A DNA stretch of 64,000 bases from Piezodorus guildinii (taxonomy: Eukaryota > Arthropoda > Insecta > Hemiptera > Pentatomidae), in NCBI GenBank assembly GCA_023052935.1, contig CM041295.1:168880366-168944365 (forward strand), given 5' to 3'. The notes beneath the pieces are model-generated. The model was given only the letters and a program-made list of their open reading frames with translations, was not told the origin of the DNA and searched no databases. Position 1 is the stretch's first letter, and the number at the start of each line of letters is the position of its first letter. Below, piece after piece: positions 1 through 9,867 of the stretch. The position numbers were made by a program, and so were the translations under genes.

Positions 1-336
1 AATATATATCTATATATGTATATATTTAGATATATATATAATGTTTATAAACAGTAGCGATGTTTACGCACGGTAAATTGTTATCAGACTTGAAAATCCT
101 TTGGAAGTTAATGGATTAACTGCGCTCTACTAACGGTGTCCAGTGAGTTTCAAACTTAACGTGTTCCCGTACTATTTCTTGTGCGTTTAAGTGACACTAA
201 GTTCTTTCAACGACACGTAGAATTGTATTTAAAAAAAAAGGTAGGAAATAATAATAATAATTACGTGATAAACGATAACTGTGGGAGCGATAGATGTTAC
301 CTCAATGCCGTCTCTGGCCAGACGGTAGTCGGGACG
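1..336. other. AT-rich flank, no gene seen
   Basis: The first 45 bases are a degenerate TA repeat. The rest lies downstream of the minus-strand ORF1 remnant. No ORF2 continuation of that element is visible, so it is 3'-truncated or its 3' part is unrecognisable. Confidence 0.5.
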
Positions 337-1275
337 TCAGCCGAAGAACTCTAGGTCCTGCGCTCGGTCGATGAAGACCACCGGAGGTCCGTCATCCTTA
401 CGACGGCGAACTCTGCAGGCTGAAAACCAAACATATTTTAGTTTTCCTGGCGATCTCTTCTGTCGGGCGAGCCAGTAAATATGTCGGATTCCTGGAGAAA
501 TTTCTTTCAGGTATATACGGTGGCAATCATTGGATTCCCACCCGATGTCCAGCGTGGTGAAATCCCTTTTGACCTTTCTTTGCTTCACCAGCTTTTCCCT
601 CATGGTTTGCCTGACGAAACGGGCAATGACAGGAGAAGTTCTTTCGTCACCCGGCTTCGATCTACGTCGTACCACCGTGTCCAGGTCCTCGGGAGAAATT
701 CTCGTGCCTAAGCCCGCCGCTACACTGGTCACCAGAGCCGCAGGGGTTTCCGGGCGGACCGGGATACCTCGAATTCCAAGAGACCTACGAAGTATGCCCT
801 GCTCGGCCTTATTAAGACGGACTTCGAGCTCACCTACTTTATTTTTTAACGTCTTATTTTCTAGAGAGAGCTCTTCGATATATTTTGCCTGGCCTTCTAG
901 ATGGCTTTCAATTTTGAAGAGCCTCTCATTTAATTCAAAACTAAGTTCTCCATATTTTCCTAGGGAACCGCGCATATTTTTAATTTCCTCGTTGACCTGG
1001 GATCCTTGACTGGTCACTGCTGCCATTACATCGGCCAAGGTATACCTGTTTTTTGTTCATTGATCTTGGAAGGTGATGAGGGTTTATCACTTGTTTTTTT
1101 TTTCTTGGTCACATTTAGGCCACAGCCATGATTTTTTATTAACTCTCAGAGTTTATATTTCTTTTTCTTTCAAATTACAGCATTTGCCGTGATAAGCAAC
1201 ACGGCATTTACTGCAATTTAAATTGTTTTTGTCGTCACGAGTGATAGCACATTCGCACAATGAACACTGAACCAT
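337..1275 (-). pseudogene. CR1-type LINE ORF1 remnant with PHD finger and coiled coil
   Basis: Non-LTR retrotransposon ORF1, the RNA-binding partner of the ORF2 RT. Read from 1275 leftward, the first codons give a PHD-type zinc finger: CSLC near residue 4, then CSKCRVAYHGKCC. The last Cys pair is damaged: WLWPKC has Trp where family members have Cys. In-frame stops follow at codons 41, 63, 64 and 73. The stretch around codons 60-78 reads sensibly in another frame, so a frameshift is present. From about 1038 to 337 a 233-codon frame is open: a heptad-like coiled coil (GELSFELNERLFKIESHLEG), then an RRM-like C-terminal domain ending VFIDRAQDLEFFG. The same domain order is known in arthropod CR1-type LINE ORF1 proteins. 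Degenerate and presumably inactive. The element class is secure; the exact clade is less so. Confidence 0.85.
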
Positions 1276-2429
1276 TTTTTAAATTAAATTGAAAAAAATA
1301 AGTTATAAAAACAAACAGTACTCACAGCAGAGATAATAAGGTAAACAGTAACGGGTGTTGATGTCCTTAATACCTTCGAGGTTAGGGATTATTGGACGAG
1401 CTAGCCGCTGTATCTCGGTAAACAAATAAGATGAATTACTCTGGAAAGCACAAATAACGTGGGTATTAACGATGTTAACTGAACGAAGGTTCAAGCCAGA
1501 CTGTCTTGTATAAGAAAATATTGCTTATATTTTTTTTTTCTTTTTTCGCTTCTTGATATTGTTCTCATCGTCGGCCGCGGAAGAAGATAAATTGATCCAG
1601 GATGGTAGCCCTCTGTTTTTCCTAATAGATAGCAGAAAGATATAGAAGATAGATAGGGGAGGATGGGAGCATTGGAGGATGCTCTAGATTGGCTAAGGTA
1701 TTTAATGGCTAAAGGGCGCAAGATGTGAAGGAACCGGAAGCCCAAGATAAGGCGATATATTCCTTCAGATAAAATCCACTCTACACTTTTATCGACTTTC
1801 ACACTACCTCCTTCTTCCTCTTTCATGCCTATTTTTCGTGTTTATTCTCACCAAGGATTCATAATGAATTATCGATTTCACTCCATTGATGGTTATTCAG
1901 CCTCGAAAGTTTAATGCGTCCCGCAATGATATCTTTCACATACTCCGAACATCTCTTGGTAGATCTTTAAGCAAGCTTCCTTGAGACATAAGAACGCTTT
2001 ACTGTATTACTTTCTAATGTATTAATATATATTCTCTAAATGGTTTTAGTAATACCCTATCAAACAGATAATTTGGCCTAGCCCCAAAACATAATTTTTC
2101 AACCCTTACTTTAGAAATGAGAAAAACGCATAAATGATTGGATTATCATAATGGGTTAAAATATAAATTAACTCCTTTATTCAAATATTGAAGCTCGGAT
2201 AGTTTTAAAAACAACGTCAAAACAAACATTCTTACCCATAGTCGGCTTCAGGTACACACTTTTTAGATGGAGGCTGGAGACCCAGAAGGATCTCCTATTC
2301 CAGCCTCACACCACCTCTGTAATAATAGAATGACTAATTATCCACAGCTTGGGTTATAACTCGGGACTCATGAGTTATAACCTTGCTCTATTCGCACTTT
2401 TGGTATCGGTCAGTAGTTTCAGTTCAGAT
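1276..2429. other. Unassigned, possible 5' UTR of the ORF1 element then unique DNA
   Basis: The part next to the PHD finger may be the 5' UTR of the CR1-type element, but nothing proves it. A 111-codon minus-strand frame at 1491-1826 has no recognisable motif and low-complexity ends. Nothing else is supported. Confidence 0.35.
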
Positions 2430-2765
2430 TTTTAGTTTCCTATCAACTACAATAGACAAATTTCCAATACTATCATTAGGTATATTAGGATATATAGAAT
2501 TTAGCTATGGAGATCCACCATACCATAAAATTCTTCCCTCATCCAATCCTTGCAATTCCGAAATCATCTGCAATAAAATAATCCATAAAGGCCTGAATAT
2601 TTTATCACTTTCATAATAGGCCTTGAGACCTACTAATATAAATAAACATTGAATAGGTACCACCAGGTAGTTTCTTCACACCCCCATATCAAGCACATTG
2701 TTATCATTGTTCCCATTGACTCAATGTATTTTCTTGTATAATAGAGTTGTAAATAAATAGATAGA
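2430..2765 (+). mobile_element. Jockey-A LINE 3' end, highly degenerate
   Basis: Scraps of the ORF2 C-terminus are readable (TKPSNS..RIQS and NKLIHKDL counterparts as HKILPSSNPCNS and NKIIHKGLN). The family 3' UTR follows (ACCTACTAAT, AAATAAACATTGAA, GTTGTAAATAAA). An internal deletion joins the ORF end directly to the UTR. 5'-truncated, as is usual for target-primed reverse transcription. Confidence 0.6.
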
Positions 2766-3063
2766 ATTTATTGACAAAATGGTGTTTCCCAACTTGAATG
2801 GATTGCTTTAAGTAATGCACAGCTAACCAAGTTTTTTGCATGTGACTATTTTTAAGATTAATAATTTCAAAACATAATTACTAAGCTATTTATACAGTTT
2901 TTTTTCTCTTTTCTTTCTCTATTAATTTTTATTTGTTCACTTATTTATTTTTTATTTAATTTTTTTTTTTTTTAATGTTTACTACTTAAAATACAAACCA
3001 CTATACAAAACAATACCACGATATTGAAACTCTTAGCATCTAAAAACAAAAAAAAAAACAAAA

Positions 3064-3110
<47 letters not shown>

Positions 3111-3389
3111 TAAAAAATTAAACCAAAATAGTTTTTAAAAAAGTAGATAACGTATGCACATGCATTCCCTTCACATATAATCCCTATTCTACTCGCTATG
3201 AGTAAATGTGATGTTGTATAAATCTCAGGGAGTCGAGAACTATATTTCCTTCTATCCTTGCTGTGTCCTAGACATCGACACCTATATCCTCCATGAAGAT
3301 CCTTGTTGGACCTCGTATAGCTACGCGGGTACCGGATTATTAGTATTATAAAAAAGAAAAGAAGTTTCTAAAAAATATTTAAATATTGG
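2766..3389. repeat. AT-rich DNA with (AT)n microsatellite
   Basis: T-rich tracts at 2900-2975 and a pure (AT)n run at about 3071-3107. No coding signal. Confidence 0.7.
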
Positions 3390-3765
3390 TTTATCAAACT
3401 CTTCCCGTATCCAATCTTTACTATCCAAATCCTTAACGCTCCTTACTATGTCATGAATAAAATCATCCACAATGACCTTAATGTCCAATATTTTGCTGAT
3501 TTGGCCCTTACCAGGTTTCACTCCTTCCATGAAAAACTCCACTCCCACTCTAATCAATTAGTTTCAATCCTTGCTCCCCTTCAATTCCTGATAATCCACC
3601 GAGGCGTCTGAAAAGGAGATGACCTCTAGACCATCTTGTTGAGACTCACTACAAAAGAATGCTGTCAATGGGCAGTTTCTCTTCATGTGTTTTATCATTA
3701 ATCAGCATATTTAATTGTTGTATTTTATACACTGGTAAGTGTCAATAAAAAAATATTGGTTTACT
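3390..3765 (+). mobile_element. Jockey-A LINE 3' end
   Basis: Plus-strand translation, in shifting frames, gives the ORF2 tail (RIQS..ILNAPYYVMNKIIHNDLNV, then ADLALTRFHSFHEKLHSHS), followed by the P-x-R-R-x-K-R segment at about 3595 and the family 3' UTR to about 3765 (ending GTGTCAATAAAAAAATA). Only the post-RT C-terminus and UTR remain. Confidence 0.75.
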
Positions 3766-4376
3766 GTGCGAACCAATGGATACAAAACAAACTACCATCA
3801 TCGAGATCACACTAGTTGGGAATTTGTTGCGGCGACCCAAAATCAAGGTTTCCTAACTAGGTTTAATTTAGTGGAGGGCGGTGGGAGAAACTAATTGCGG
3901 ATCCATTGCCAGTGGCTCCGGCGAATACGATAAGGCTAGAACAAATAAGGGAGATAATAAATCTGGAGAAGGAAGATGGGGTGAGAGCCGGCTTCTCTTC
4001 CGGTTCACGTTAGACTAATTTAAAAGCCAGGGAGGGGTTGCTTCAAGAGTCAGTTTGTCATGAGCCCTTGTTTGTACGCCGCCCCTACATAGGCCATTTG
4101 CCGCATTGGCTACAGGGCCCTTTTATGGGCCATAGCCTAAATTTATCGCTGTTTTCTCGGGGTCCCGCTGGGGGGCGGCTACCGTCTCGCTCGGTTACAG
4201 CCGTCTTTATTGTGGTCACTGATATCTAGGCCACCAGGCACTTGTCTTATTTCTTCCAGGGCAGCTCCTCAGGGTCGGCGAGTCATCCCCCTCTTCTTCT
4301 TTGGTCCTTTTACTCCAAACAGGAGTATTCATCAATTATCCCATCCATTCAGAGACAACACCCTTTATTTTTGTAC
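3766..4376. other. Unassigned, locally GC-rich segment
   Basis: About 3830-4340 is clearly more GC-rich than its surroundings. Frames are short and without motifs. It may be an unrecognised LINE or SINE 5' region. No promoter or gene can be supported. Confidence 0.4.
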
Positions 4377-4421
4377 AAATCTATAGCGGGCAACACACGA
4401 TTTTCACTTACCTTGGTTGCC
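4377..4421 (+). repeat. Helentron-like repeat, 5' terminus (split copy a, left part)
   Basis: Carries the family 5' terminus (GGGCAACACACGA then TTTTCACTTACC). It is cut at 4421 where the minus-strand Jockey begins. The family sequence resumes at about 5940, so this copy was split. Confidence 0.65.
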
Positions 4422-5939
4422 AATCCTGGGTGCCAGACTCGGTCGAACGCTTGTTCCACGTCGAGAAAAGCGCCCGTGCAATACATTCCGCGCTCCAATG
4501 TGGAGGATATAACATCCTCCACACGGTGGCATAGCTGTATTGTAGAGTGCGATGTCCGAAATCCAAACTGGTGGTCAGGAATTACGTGGTTCATTTCTAG
4601 GATCGGGTAAAGGCGTTTCAAAATGGGTTTTTCTAGGATCTTTCCCATGATGGGCAAAAGGGAGATCGGACGGTATGAGGATGGATGCTCAGGAGGCTTT
4701 TGAGGTTTTGGAAACATTTTGATTATTGAAGTTTCCAAGGTTCAGGGAAATAGGTGGTTCGAAGTGTAGCATTGAATATATAAGTGAGGTAGAGGATTGC
4801 TTTTCGAGGTAGGTGTTTTAGGATATAGGATGTGATGAGATCATGACCAGGAGCTTTTTTAATACATAATTGGTGGATAATGTTAATTATTTCAGAAGGA
4901 TGAAAGGCTTTAGGAGGAGGAGACATTTGGCGTGGAATAGTTAGTTCTGCTTCAATATGGTCAATATGGGTTGGATTGAGGATTTCAGGATGTGGATTAA
5001 AAATTTTGTAAAGGTGTTCACCAACTATTTGAGTTTTTTCTTCATCTGATCGAGACCAGGTAGACGATTCGGTAATGAGTGGGTGATTAAAGGTTTTAAA
5101 TTTGAGCAGATTTTTGGTAGTTGTCCATAGAGATTTGTCAGTTGGTCTTAGGTTTTCTGTGAAGTTCTGAAAAGTTTGCATTTTGAATTTTCTAATTTCA
5201 GTTTTGAGTTTGTTAGTTAGGTGAGTAAAGTATGTTTTGTCCGACGGGTATCTGGACCTATGCCACTTAGCCCTTGCACGCCGTTTCTCTGTTAATGATT
5301 TTCTAATGTGAGGCGGTAAGTTAGTATCGTGGGAATAATTATTTTTGGGATGTGATGATTTGTTACTAATTGCATTACCTATTGTTCTTGTCAGTTTTTC
5401 TATAGCAGAGTTAATTTGTTGTTCTGTCTTTAGTGAAATCTTTAAGTCAAGTTCGTTTTCTAGATCAGAGCGAAAGTTGTCCCAGTCAACATGTCCTGTA
5501 ATTAGAGAAGGAGGGAAGGATTTAGGAATAGGGTTAGAATGCAGGAGAAGCAGAACTGGGCTATGGTCTGAGGAAATTTCTTCTAATGACGTTACTGTAG
5601 AATGAAAGGCGGGGATTTGGGATGTGACGAATATGTCAAGAATACCAGGGCGCTTTTTAAGAGAAGTAGGCCAGTATGTAGGATATTTGGGTGGTAAGAA
5701 TAGCTGCTGGAAGTGGTGATTTGGGAGAGAATCCTGCCACGAGTGTTGGATGTTCGGCACCCCCACCGTTGATCTTTGGCGTTGTAATCTCCCCCAGCAA
5801 TGAAGCGCGGACCAAAGGACTGAAATAAGGAATCAAGTTGATTAGAGGAGAGGGAATTGCCAGGAGGGCAATATACAGCTGAGATGGTTATCTTAAATGG
5901 ACGGCAGGATAAGGTAATATAAGTAGATTGGCTGGAAGT
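4422..5939 (-). mobile_element. Jockey-A LINE, endonuclease C-terminus to RT, truncated both ends
   Basis: Reading leftward from 5939: the APE-type endonuclease core with GGDYNAK (about 5778-5795), SSDHSPVLL (about 5562-5580), the 300-residue linker, then RT blocks SYRPISLLPIMGKILEK, DHQFGFRTSHST and FDRVWHPGL. It stops just after RT motif A; the YADD block, C-terminus and 3' UTR are missing. A frameshift lies near 5760 and another near 4723-4740. Endonuclease nicks the target and RT primes cDNA synthesis in the family. This copy cannot do so. Both ends abut pieces of one Helentron-like repeat. Confidence 0.9.
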
Positions 5940-6007
5940 TAATTTTTAAAATTTTAAAGCAATTTATTCAGATTCCTTGTATATAAATGTTTTAGATTAA
6001 ATAATGT
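5940..6007 (+). repeat. Helentron-like repeat, split copy a, right part
   Basis: TTTTAGATTAAATAATGTA and the preceding ATTCAG..TCCTTG match an internal block shared with copies at 22870, 52960 and 58625. It follows directly on the Jockey fragment. Confidence 0.55.
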
Positions 6008-6046
6008 ATTGGGCTGTAAAACGAGTTCTTAGCGTTTTTATGGCTG
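6008..6046 (+). mobile_element. Mariner terminal fragment
   Basis: ATTGGGCTGTAAAACGAGTT followed by CTTAGCGTTTTTATG matches the 5' end of the mariner copies at 48288 and 38425. Only the terminal about 40 bases are present. Confidence 0.55.
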
Positions 6047-6054
6047 AGTTCAAT

Positions 6055-6190
6055 AAATAATAATAATAATAAATTCTTAATTTATTCCGGGACAAGTCTC
6101 TCCAGATAATACTACAGAAAAATGAAATTAGAACATCAGTGTCTTAGAGTAAAAACACTAACATAAAAACAAAAAAATAATAATAACATT
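6055..6190 (-). mobile_element. CR1/L2-like LINE 3' tail
   Basis: (TAA)n followed by a TTTATTCCGGGACAAGTC block. The same arrangement occurs at 17607-17715 and, more diverged, at 57113. On the minus strand it is an AT-rich 3' UTR ending in a short tandem repeat, as is usual for CR1/L2-type LINEs. Confidence 0.5.
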
Positions 6191-6195
6191 TGTTT

Positions 6196-6362
6196 AAAAA
6201 AAATAATTTATTGATATTTACAACTAATTGTATTGTACAACATATTTATTAGATAGGCTAAAAGAAAATAGATATGAACAAAACGTGTAGAGAAGCTACC
6301 CATCGGCAGCTCTCTAAAAATATTCTAAACTAGAAGGTCTCGAGGCCATCTTCTTATTTAAT
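6196..6362 (-). mobile_element. Jockey-A LINE 3' UTR only
   Basis: Minus strand: end of ORF2 (GGCCTCGAGACCTTCTAG), then the family UTR ending AGTTGTAAAT near 6215. Truncated just upstream of the stop codon. It abuts a second, longer Jockey-A copy in the same orientation. Confidence 0.75.
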
Positions 6363-6365
6363 TGT

Positions 6366-6847
6366 ATATTTATTTTTTTAGTTAATTAATGGTATTTTTA
6401 TTGAAATTTACAACTATATATTATAATACAACAAGTAAATATGCTGCTAAAACATAGTGTACATGAAAAATATGAAGAGAAACTGCCCATTGGCAGCACT
6501 TTAATAGTCAATCTAAACAATAAGGTCTCAAAGCCATCTTCTTTTAGACGCCTCGGAGGATTGTTAGGAATAGAAAAGGAAGCAAGGATTGAAACTAGTG
6601 GGTTAGAGTGGGAGTGGAGTTTGTCATGGATGGATTAATACCTGGTTCGGGCCAAATCAGCTATAGAGGGAATATTAAGGTATTTATGGATGAATATGAC
6701 AAAGTAAGAAGCGTTGTTGATTTTTCGAAGGTATTTTGGATTGTAAAGATTGAAGACGGAAAGATTTGGAAGGTTTGGTGGAGCCCCAAAGCTCAACTCC
6801 GTAAGTTCAGGTACGTCTTATAATGGTCAAGTAGACAGGTCTTTTGT
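6366..6847 (-). mobile_element. Jockey-A LINE 3' end, left half of split copy
   Basis: Minus strand: family 3' UTR (AGTTGTAAAT near 6411), the PPRRLKRR-type terminus near 6545, then the region between RT and C-terminus (MNKLIHKD, ELWGSTKP equivalents). Interrupted at 6848 by another AT-rich LINE end. Resumes at 7257. Confidence 0.75.
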
Positions 6848-7256
6848 AAAAAAAATAAAATAAACTTTATTTACATTTTTACATATTGACAAAATATTTA
6901 TAAATAATTTCGGATGAGTCATCCTTACAATCAGCAAATGTTTGAATCATTTGGTAGTTATAATCTAATTAAATAATCTATACTTAGTGGTAAAATTAAA
7001 TTTTGATTATATATGGTTGTAGGAAAAATTTTACTAAAACCTACAAATAAAAACAGATAACATAATTGATAATATAGAATTAGAAATTAAAATAAACTAG
7101 CTTAAGTTAGTAACACATGTTTAGTTCTTTTATGAGTGTAGCGTTTTAGAGATGCTTTATTATAGTTACCGATTTCCTTTATTAATGGATTTTTGGAGAC
7201 TGGTGTTTTACTGAAGTAAGAAGCTGTTTGAGTATGGGCAAAATGTGATCTTATGT
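6848..7256 (-). mobile_element. LINE 3' end inserted into Jockey-A copy
   Basis: Interrupts the Jockey sequence between CTTTTGT and AAGTGGAAGG. Its left edge is A/T-rich (AAAAAAAATAAAATAAAC). On the minus strand the distal part reads HTQTASYFSKTPVSK..LIKEIGNYNKASLK, resembling the C-terminus of a LINE ORF2, with a long AT-rich UTR. The clade is not recognised. Confidence 0.45.
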
Positions 7257-7352
7257 ATTTAAGTGGAAGGTTAGAGCGTCTGTCTAGTAAGTATTGAAGT
7301 AACCGAAAGCAGCAAGCAGTTTCTTGTCATTTCAGTCTAGTGTGTTGATTCC
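7257..7352 (-). mobile_element. Jockey-A LINE, right half of split copy
   Basis: Continues the copy at 6366-6847: AAGTGGAAGGTTAGAGCG, CTAGTAAGTATTGAAGTA and TTTCTTGTCATTTCAGTCT match the region upstream of the C-terminus in the copy at 24785-28412. Confidence 0.7.
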
Positions 7353-7493
7353 GTTTGTCAAGTAGAATCAGGTAGAAAATAACAAAGAAAATTAATAACA
7401 GCAATAAAACAACAGGTAGCTTCTGATAATAATTTAGAAAAACAAACTAGACAAGAATAAATATATATATTAATAAATATATATATATATAAT

Positions 7494-7536
<43 letters not shown>

Positions 7537-7689
7537 TATGTTCATATATACAGTGCAAAATAAATTTACAATGCTAATGAAAATGTGTGAAATTAAATAA
7601 ATAAATCTTTAAATACGATGCAAAATAAAATATAATAAATAATCGTTTTTCTCTGCTCCATTTACTGATTTTTATTGAAATTTGCGAAT
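7353..7689. repeat. AT-rich DNA with compound (AT)n repeat
   Basis: Interrupted TA repeats from about 7455 to 7531. No coding signal. Confidence 0.6.
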
Positions 7690-7912
7690 CAGTTGGGGTC
7701 ATTTGAAAATTGCATAGATAGGAAGTGTTTAAACAAACGGGATTCCAAGGTCGAAAGAGTATTGGAATGATGGATATAAGAAGAAATAGAACTCCATACG
7801 GACGAGGATCGGATAAGGAAAGATCTGTCGAAAGCTTCGGTTGGATGACAGTTCTGATGGTCGCGAACGAGTGTTGAGGGAGTGGATGGGGGATTTAAAT
7901 TAAAATATATTC
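7690..7912 (-). mobile_element. CR1/L2-like LINE ORF2 C-terminus fragment
   Basis: Minus strand gives the block around RSFLIRSSS-LWNSI seen in full at 20393-20647: GATCTTTCC, GGACGAGGATCGGATAAGG and GGTCGCGAACGAGTGTTG match that copy. It encodes only the post-RT terminus, with frameshifts. Confidence 0.65.
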
Positions 7913-8085
7913 GAGATGTACAATGGACGTTGAAATCGTCCTACATAAATACTTCAAATTCTTGTAAAAAAAGTTTCGATCAATTATATATGACTCAATT
8001 TGATCTATTAAATTTTGCCGTCTTTCAGGTAATTTTTCTAATTCAGTCATCATTAAGAGCTGAAAGACGGCCCAAAGAACTAGTG
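7913..8085 (-). pseudogene. Mariner transposase N-terminal fragment
   Basis: Minus strand, with frameshifts, gives the mariner linker LGRLSALNDDQIRKI followed by an eroded helix-turn-helix. The DNA matches the copy at 37959-38425 (ATATATGACTCA..TTTGATCTATTA). No catalytic domain is present. Confidence 0.5.
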
Positions 8086-9195
8086 CTCTATATATATATA
8101 TATATAAAACCAAACCACGCCGTCATATCATCCAAGTAACAAATTTAAGGTTTCATTTTCCCCTCGAATAACAAAATGAAGTATTATAAATCTGAATTCA
8201 TGATATTGTCATTAAAAAAAAAAAAATCGCGACAACCAATGAATATATATATATTTTTTTTAATCGTGTAGATTTTATCCTCATTCATTTTATCTTAATT
8301 AATTGATCAGAAAAATATTTAATTGATTTATTAAAACGATGATATCCAAAAGGTGATATATCCATCTTAGGATATTTTACAGGGAAGTCAACAATCTCTC
8401 ATTAATCTCTTATTGAACGGATTTAATTGACTATTTTTAATTTTGATTATTTTAATACCTACATTTTATTTTTTATTTTAATGTACTTTTTTAAATTGGT
8501 TAGGGTCGTCAAGACAATTAACCAATATTAATATTTCCATATTTTGTTCTTCGCTTACTTACTTTTTCAGGATTTCTTCATCTTCTTACAATGTCTCTTC
8601 CTCTTATGTTCAGAACATTTCTTTATTTTATTCCGTGAAATTATTTCATTGTTTTTCTGTGTTACATTTTCTTTTCTCACTTGGTTCTTTTTTAAATACT
8701 TCTCGACCTCCTGAAGATTTATTTTTCCAAAGTATGTTCCTCCTGCTTCCTTAAGTTACTCTATATCCTCTCTTAGTTAGGCTATTTATCAGGTCTTAAT
8801 GGTCACATTAGGCAAGGGTTCTCACAGAGTACTATTAGCGAGATGGACACAGATTTTTAAAAACTATATATACGATGTTCTGTCTCAAAAATGTGCATGT
8901 TGTTTTCGTCTGGACAATATTTATGTGAAAATTCTGGGTTATATATAAATAAAAAAATTCTATATAAATAAGTTACAAGTAAACATTAAATAATTAAACT
9001 GTTTCTGACATGAAAAAGCTTGGGTATTCGTTTGGCTGTTATTGTATTGCTGGTACTGTATTCGCTTCCCTGTATCGAAAACTTTTAGCTTATTGAAATC
9101 TTCTTTTGACAGTTTTTATTCAAACTTAGTAAATAAATAAAATTTTAGCAAATAATAAAAAGCTTGCATATTCAGATCACACTTAATTAAAAGGT
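8086..9195. other. Unassigned AT-rich DNA
   Basis: Short TA runs (8086-8106, 8242-8253) and poly-A/poly-T patches. I see no gene, and no repeat shared with the rest of the window. Confidence 0.5.
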
Positions 9196-9447
9196 GGAAA
9201 ATAGGTGTTGTAAAGTGGCTCTTCTGGTTGGCAGATTTTGATGAAAAAGATGCTGTAACATCTCACGGATATACTGGTACGCTTCCAAAATGTGAAAATG
9301 CAGTTGTATAGAACTTATCATAGACCTCTTTTTAGGACTTGGTCATTTGGACTCTGTATTTCCGGTGAAAACTCCAATTCGAAAATTTTCACAATCGCAA
9401 TACTTTCCATTACTACATTTCATATATATTGGTAAGAGAAAGCAAAA
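9196..9447 (+). repeat. Helentron-like repeat, 3' part (copy b)
   Basis: Contains family blocks in order: AAGTGGCTCTTCTGGTTGG, GATGAAAAAGATGCTGTAAC, GGACTTGGTCATTTGGACT, CAATACTTTCC, and the 3' terminus TTTCATATATATTGGTAAG. No coding capacity. Confidence 0.7.
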
Positions 9448-9584
9448 GATTAATTAACTCTGAATTTAAATTTTCGAAAACGAGGATGCCAAATTGATTT
9501 TCAGATTTTCGTACTCTCTCATCTCCATCTCTTCCCGATAATACTCCGAGGCTCCTGAAAAGACGATGGATAGCCTTGGGATAT

Positions 9585-9867
9585 TTTTTCTTTCTTTTTT
9601 TTTAATTATTTATATTTACAACTGTATAAAAAATACCACTAGTATATGTAAAAAAAGTGACAATTGGCTTGATAAACTCTTGTGAAGAAGCTACCCTTCA
9701 CTGTTTATTTCTTTGGCAGATCTCGAGGCCACCGCCTTTTCAGGCGCCTCAGGGGGTTATCGGGAATAGATGGAGATGAGATGATACGAACAAGCGGGTT
9801 TGTGGAGGTTGGTAGTTTGGAATTAAAGGAAGTACGATTATATCTAGTTCTGGCTAAATCTGGAACT
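9585..9867 (-). mobile_element. Jockey-A LINE 3' end, left half of split copy
   Basis: Minus strand: oligo-A tail (T run near 9592-9602), 3' UTR with AGTTGTAAAT, the PPRRLKR-type terminus near 9750, then part of the C-terminal region. Interrupted at 9867 by the TIR element. The last four bases AACT are the target-site duplication. Confidence 0.75.

Noticed and set aside
530..1009. 159-codon plus-strand frame over the ORF1 remnant
   Set aside because: Antisense shadow of the minus-strand CR1-type ORF1, whose domains are recognisable.
1491..1826. 111-codon minus-strand frame
   Set aside because: Low complexity, Lys/Tyr/Ser-rich end and no domain; not enough for a gene call.
4242..4610. 122-codon plus-strand frame
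   Set aside because: Its 3' half is antisense to the Jockey-A RT and it crosses the repeat junction at 4421; no motif.
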